A stretch of 5,192 nt of DNA from DAOSWM01 sp035380045. GTDB taxonomy: Bacteria; Bacteroidota; Bacteroidia; Bacteroidales; Tenuifilaceae. This document shows positions 4,899 through 5,192 of this stretch, one piece after another (the first letter of the stretch is position 1; the number at the start of each line of letters is the position of its first letter). The stretch is from the NCBI GenBank assembly GCA_035380045.1, contig DAOSWM010000124.1, positions 1 through 5,192 of the forward strand, written 5' to 3'. The position numbers were made by a program, and so were the translations under genes. The notes beneath the pieces were generated by a model. The model made no database searches. It had not been told where the DNA came from and saw only the letters and a list, made by a program, of their open reading frames with translations.

Positions 4899-5192
4899 TT
4901 ACTCCTTAAGAATATCGATTACACTTGAAAAAGAAAAGGGTAGAAGATGTGAAATATCGTCAACTACAACAATTCTTTTTTTACCAATCATTACAATTTT
5001 CATTGGTTCTTTTCCAATATTACTTGTTTCAAGCATAACCTGTCGGCAGCTGCCACAAGGAGCAACTGGCTCGGTGATTGGCTTTCCTTCATGTTCAGCA
5101 GCAACAGCTATCCCAACAACCGGAATTTTTGGGAACTTGGCTCCTGCGTAGAAAAGGGCAACCCGCTCAGCGCACAGTCCCGACGGGTAAGC
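4899..5192 (-). CDS. cdd: Cytidine deaminase (5' end outside window)
   Basis: The last 97 codons and the TAA stop of a homotetrameric-type cytidine deaminase are present. The enzyme converts cytidine and deoxycytidine to uridine and deoxyuridine in cytoplasmic pyrimidine salvage. In the visible part, YPSGLCAERVALF (residues 2-14) carries the zinc-ligand cysteine Cys7 and the catalytic glutamate Glu9. PCGSCRQ (45-51) carries the other two zinc cysteines, Cys46 and Cys49. These are the complete zinc and catalytic residues of the CMP/dCMP deaminase fold. The missing N-terminus, probably some 50-65 residues, would hold the nucleoside-binding strand. The visible tail after PCGSCRQ has the length expected of the short bacterial form and not the two-domain E. 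coli form. The start codon and promoter lie beyond 5192. Confidence 0.95.
   Translation of the reverse strand, partial: AYPSGLCAERVALFYAGAKFPKIPVVGIAVAAEHEGKPITEPVAPCGSCRQVMLETSNIGKEPMKIVMIGKKRIVVVDDISHLLPFSFSSVIDILKE

Overview
The window looks like a piece of a Bacteroidota chromosome, most likely a Bacteroidales-type or related lineage. Five lines of evidence support this. The coding DNA is AT-rich. Start codons lack recognisable Shine-Dalgarno sequences. Several -7 boxes match the Bacteroidota consensus TAnnTTTG. Neither intact tRNA gene encodes its CCA end. There is also a DUF2851 protein, a family I know mainly from Bacteroidetes. A run of exactly 100 Ns shows the source is a draft scaffold, possibly metagenomic.

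Layout, left to right. A tRNA-Val(UAC) gene on the minus strand (3-77) has a near-ideal Bacteroidota promoter. Upstream of it, also on the minus strand, lies folC (170-1462), the bifunctional dihydrofolate/folylpolyglutamate synthase. An AT-rich 185-base spacer with short repeats and two promoter candidates separates folC from a divergent plus-strand ATPase of the ATPase_2/STAND-like kind (1648-2781), whose role is unknown. Positions 2825-3533 form a compact tRNA-derived region read on the minus strand. In transcription order it holds a promoter candidate, a 55-base tRNA-Pro-like repeat, the assembly gap, the same 55 bases again, an intact tRNA-Pro(CGG), a small GIY-YIG nuclease gene, and a degenerate tRNA-Pro-like remnant. 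The nuclease stop codon lies inside the 5' end of that remnant. On the right are a plus-strand DUF2851 gene (3589-4869) and, convergent with it, the 3' part of a cytidine deaminase gene, cdd (4899-5192), which runs off the window.

folC (folate), cdd (pyrimidine salvage) and the tRNAs are housekeeping genes and do not form one pathway. The most interesting part is 2825-3533. Copies of the tRNA-Pro 5' half, with the D-arm replaced by a longer GC-rich hairpin, flank an intact tRNA-Pro and a GIY-YIG gene. This resembles a small tRNA-targeting mobile or homing unit, or a tRNA-derived dispersed repeat family. The 55-base identity on the two gap edges must be read with care. It is exactly a contig-end overlap, of a size typical of de Bruijn assembly, so the apparent second copy may be an assembly product.
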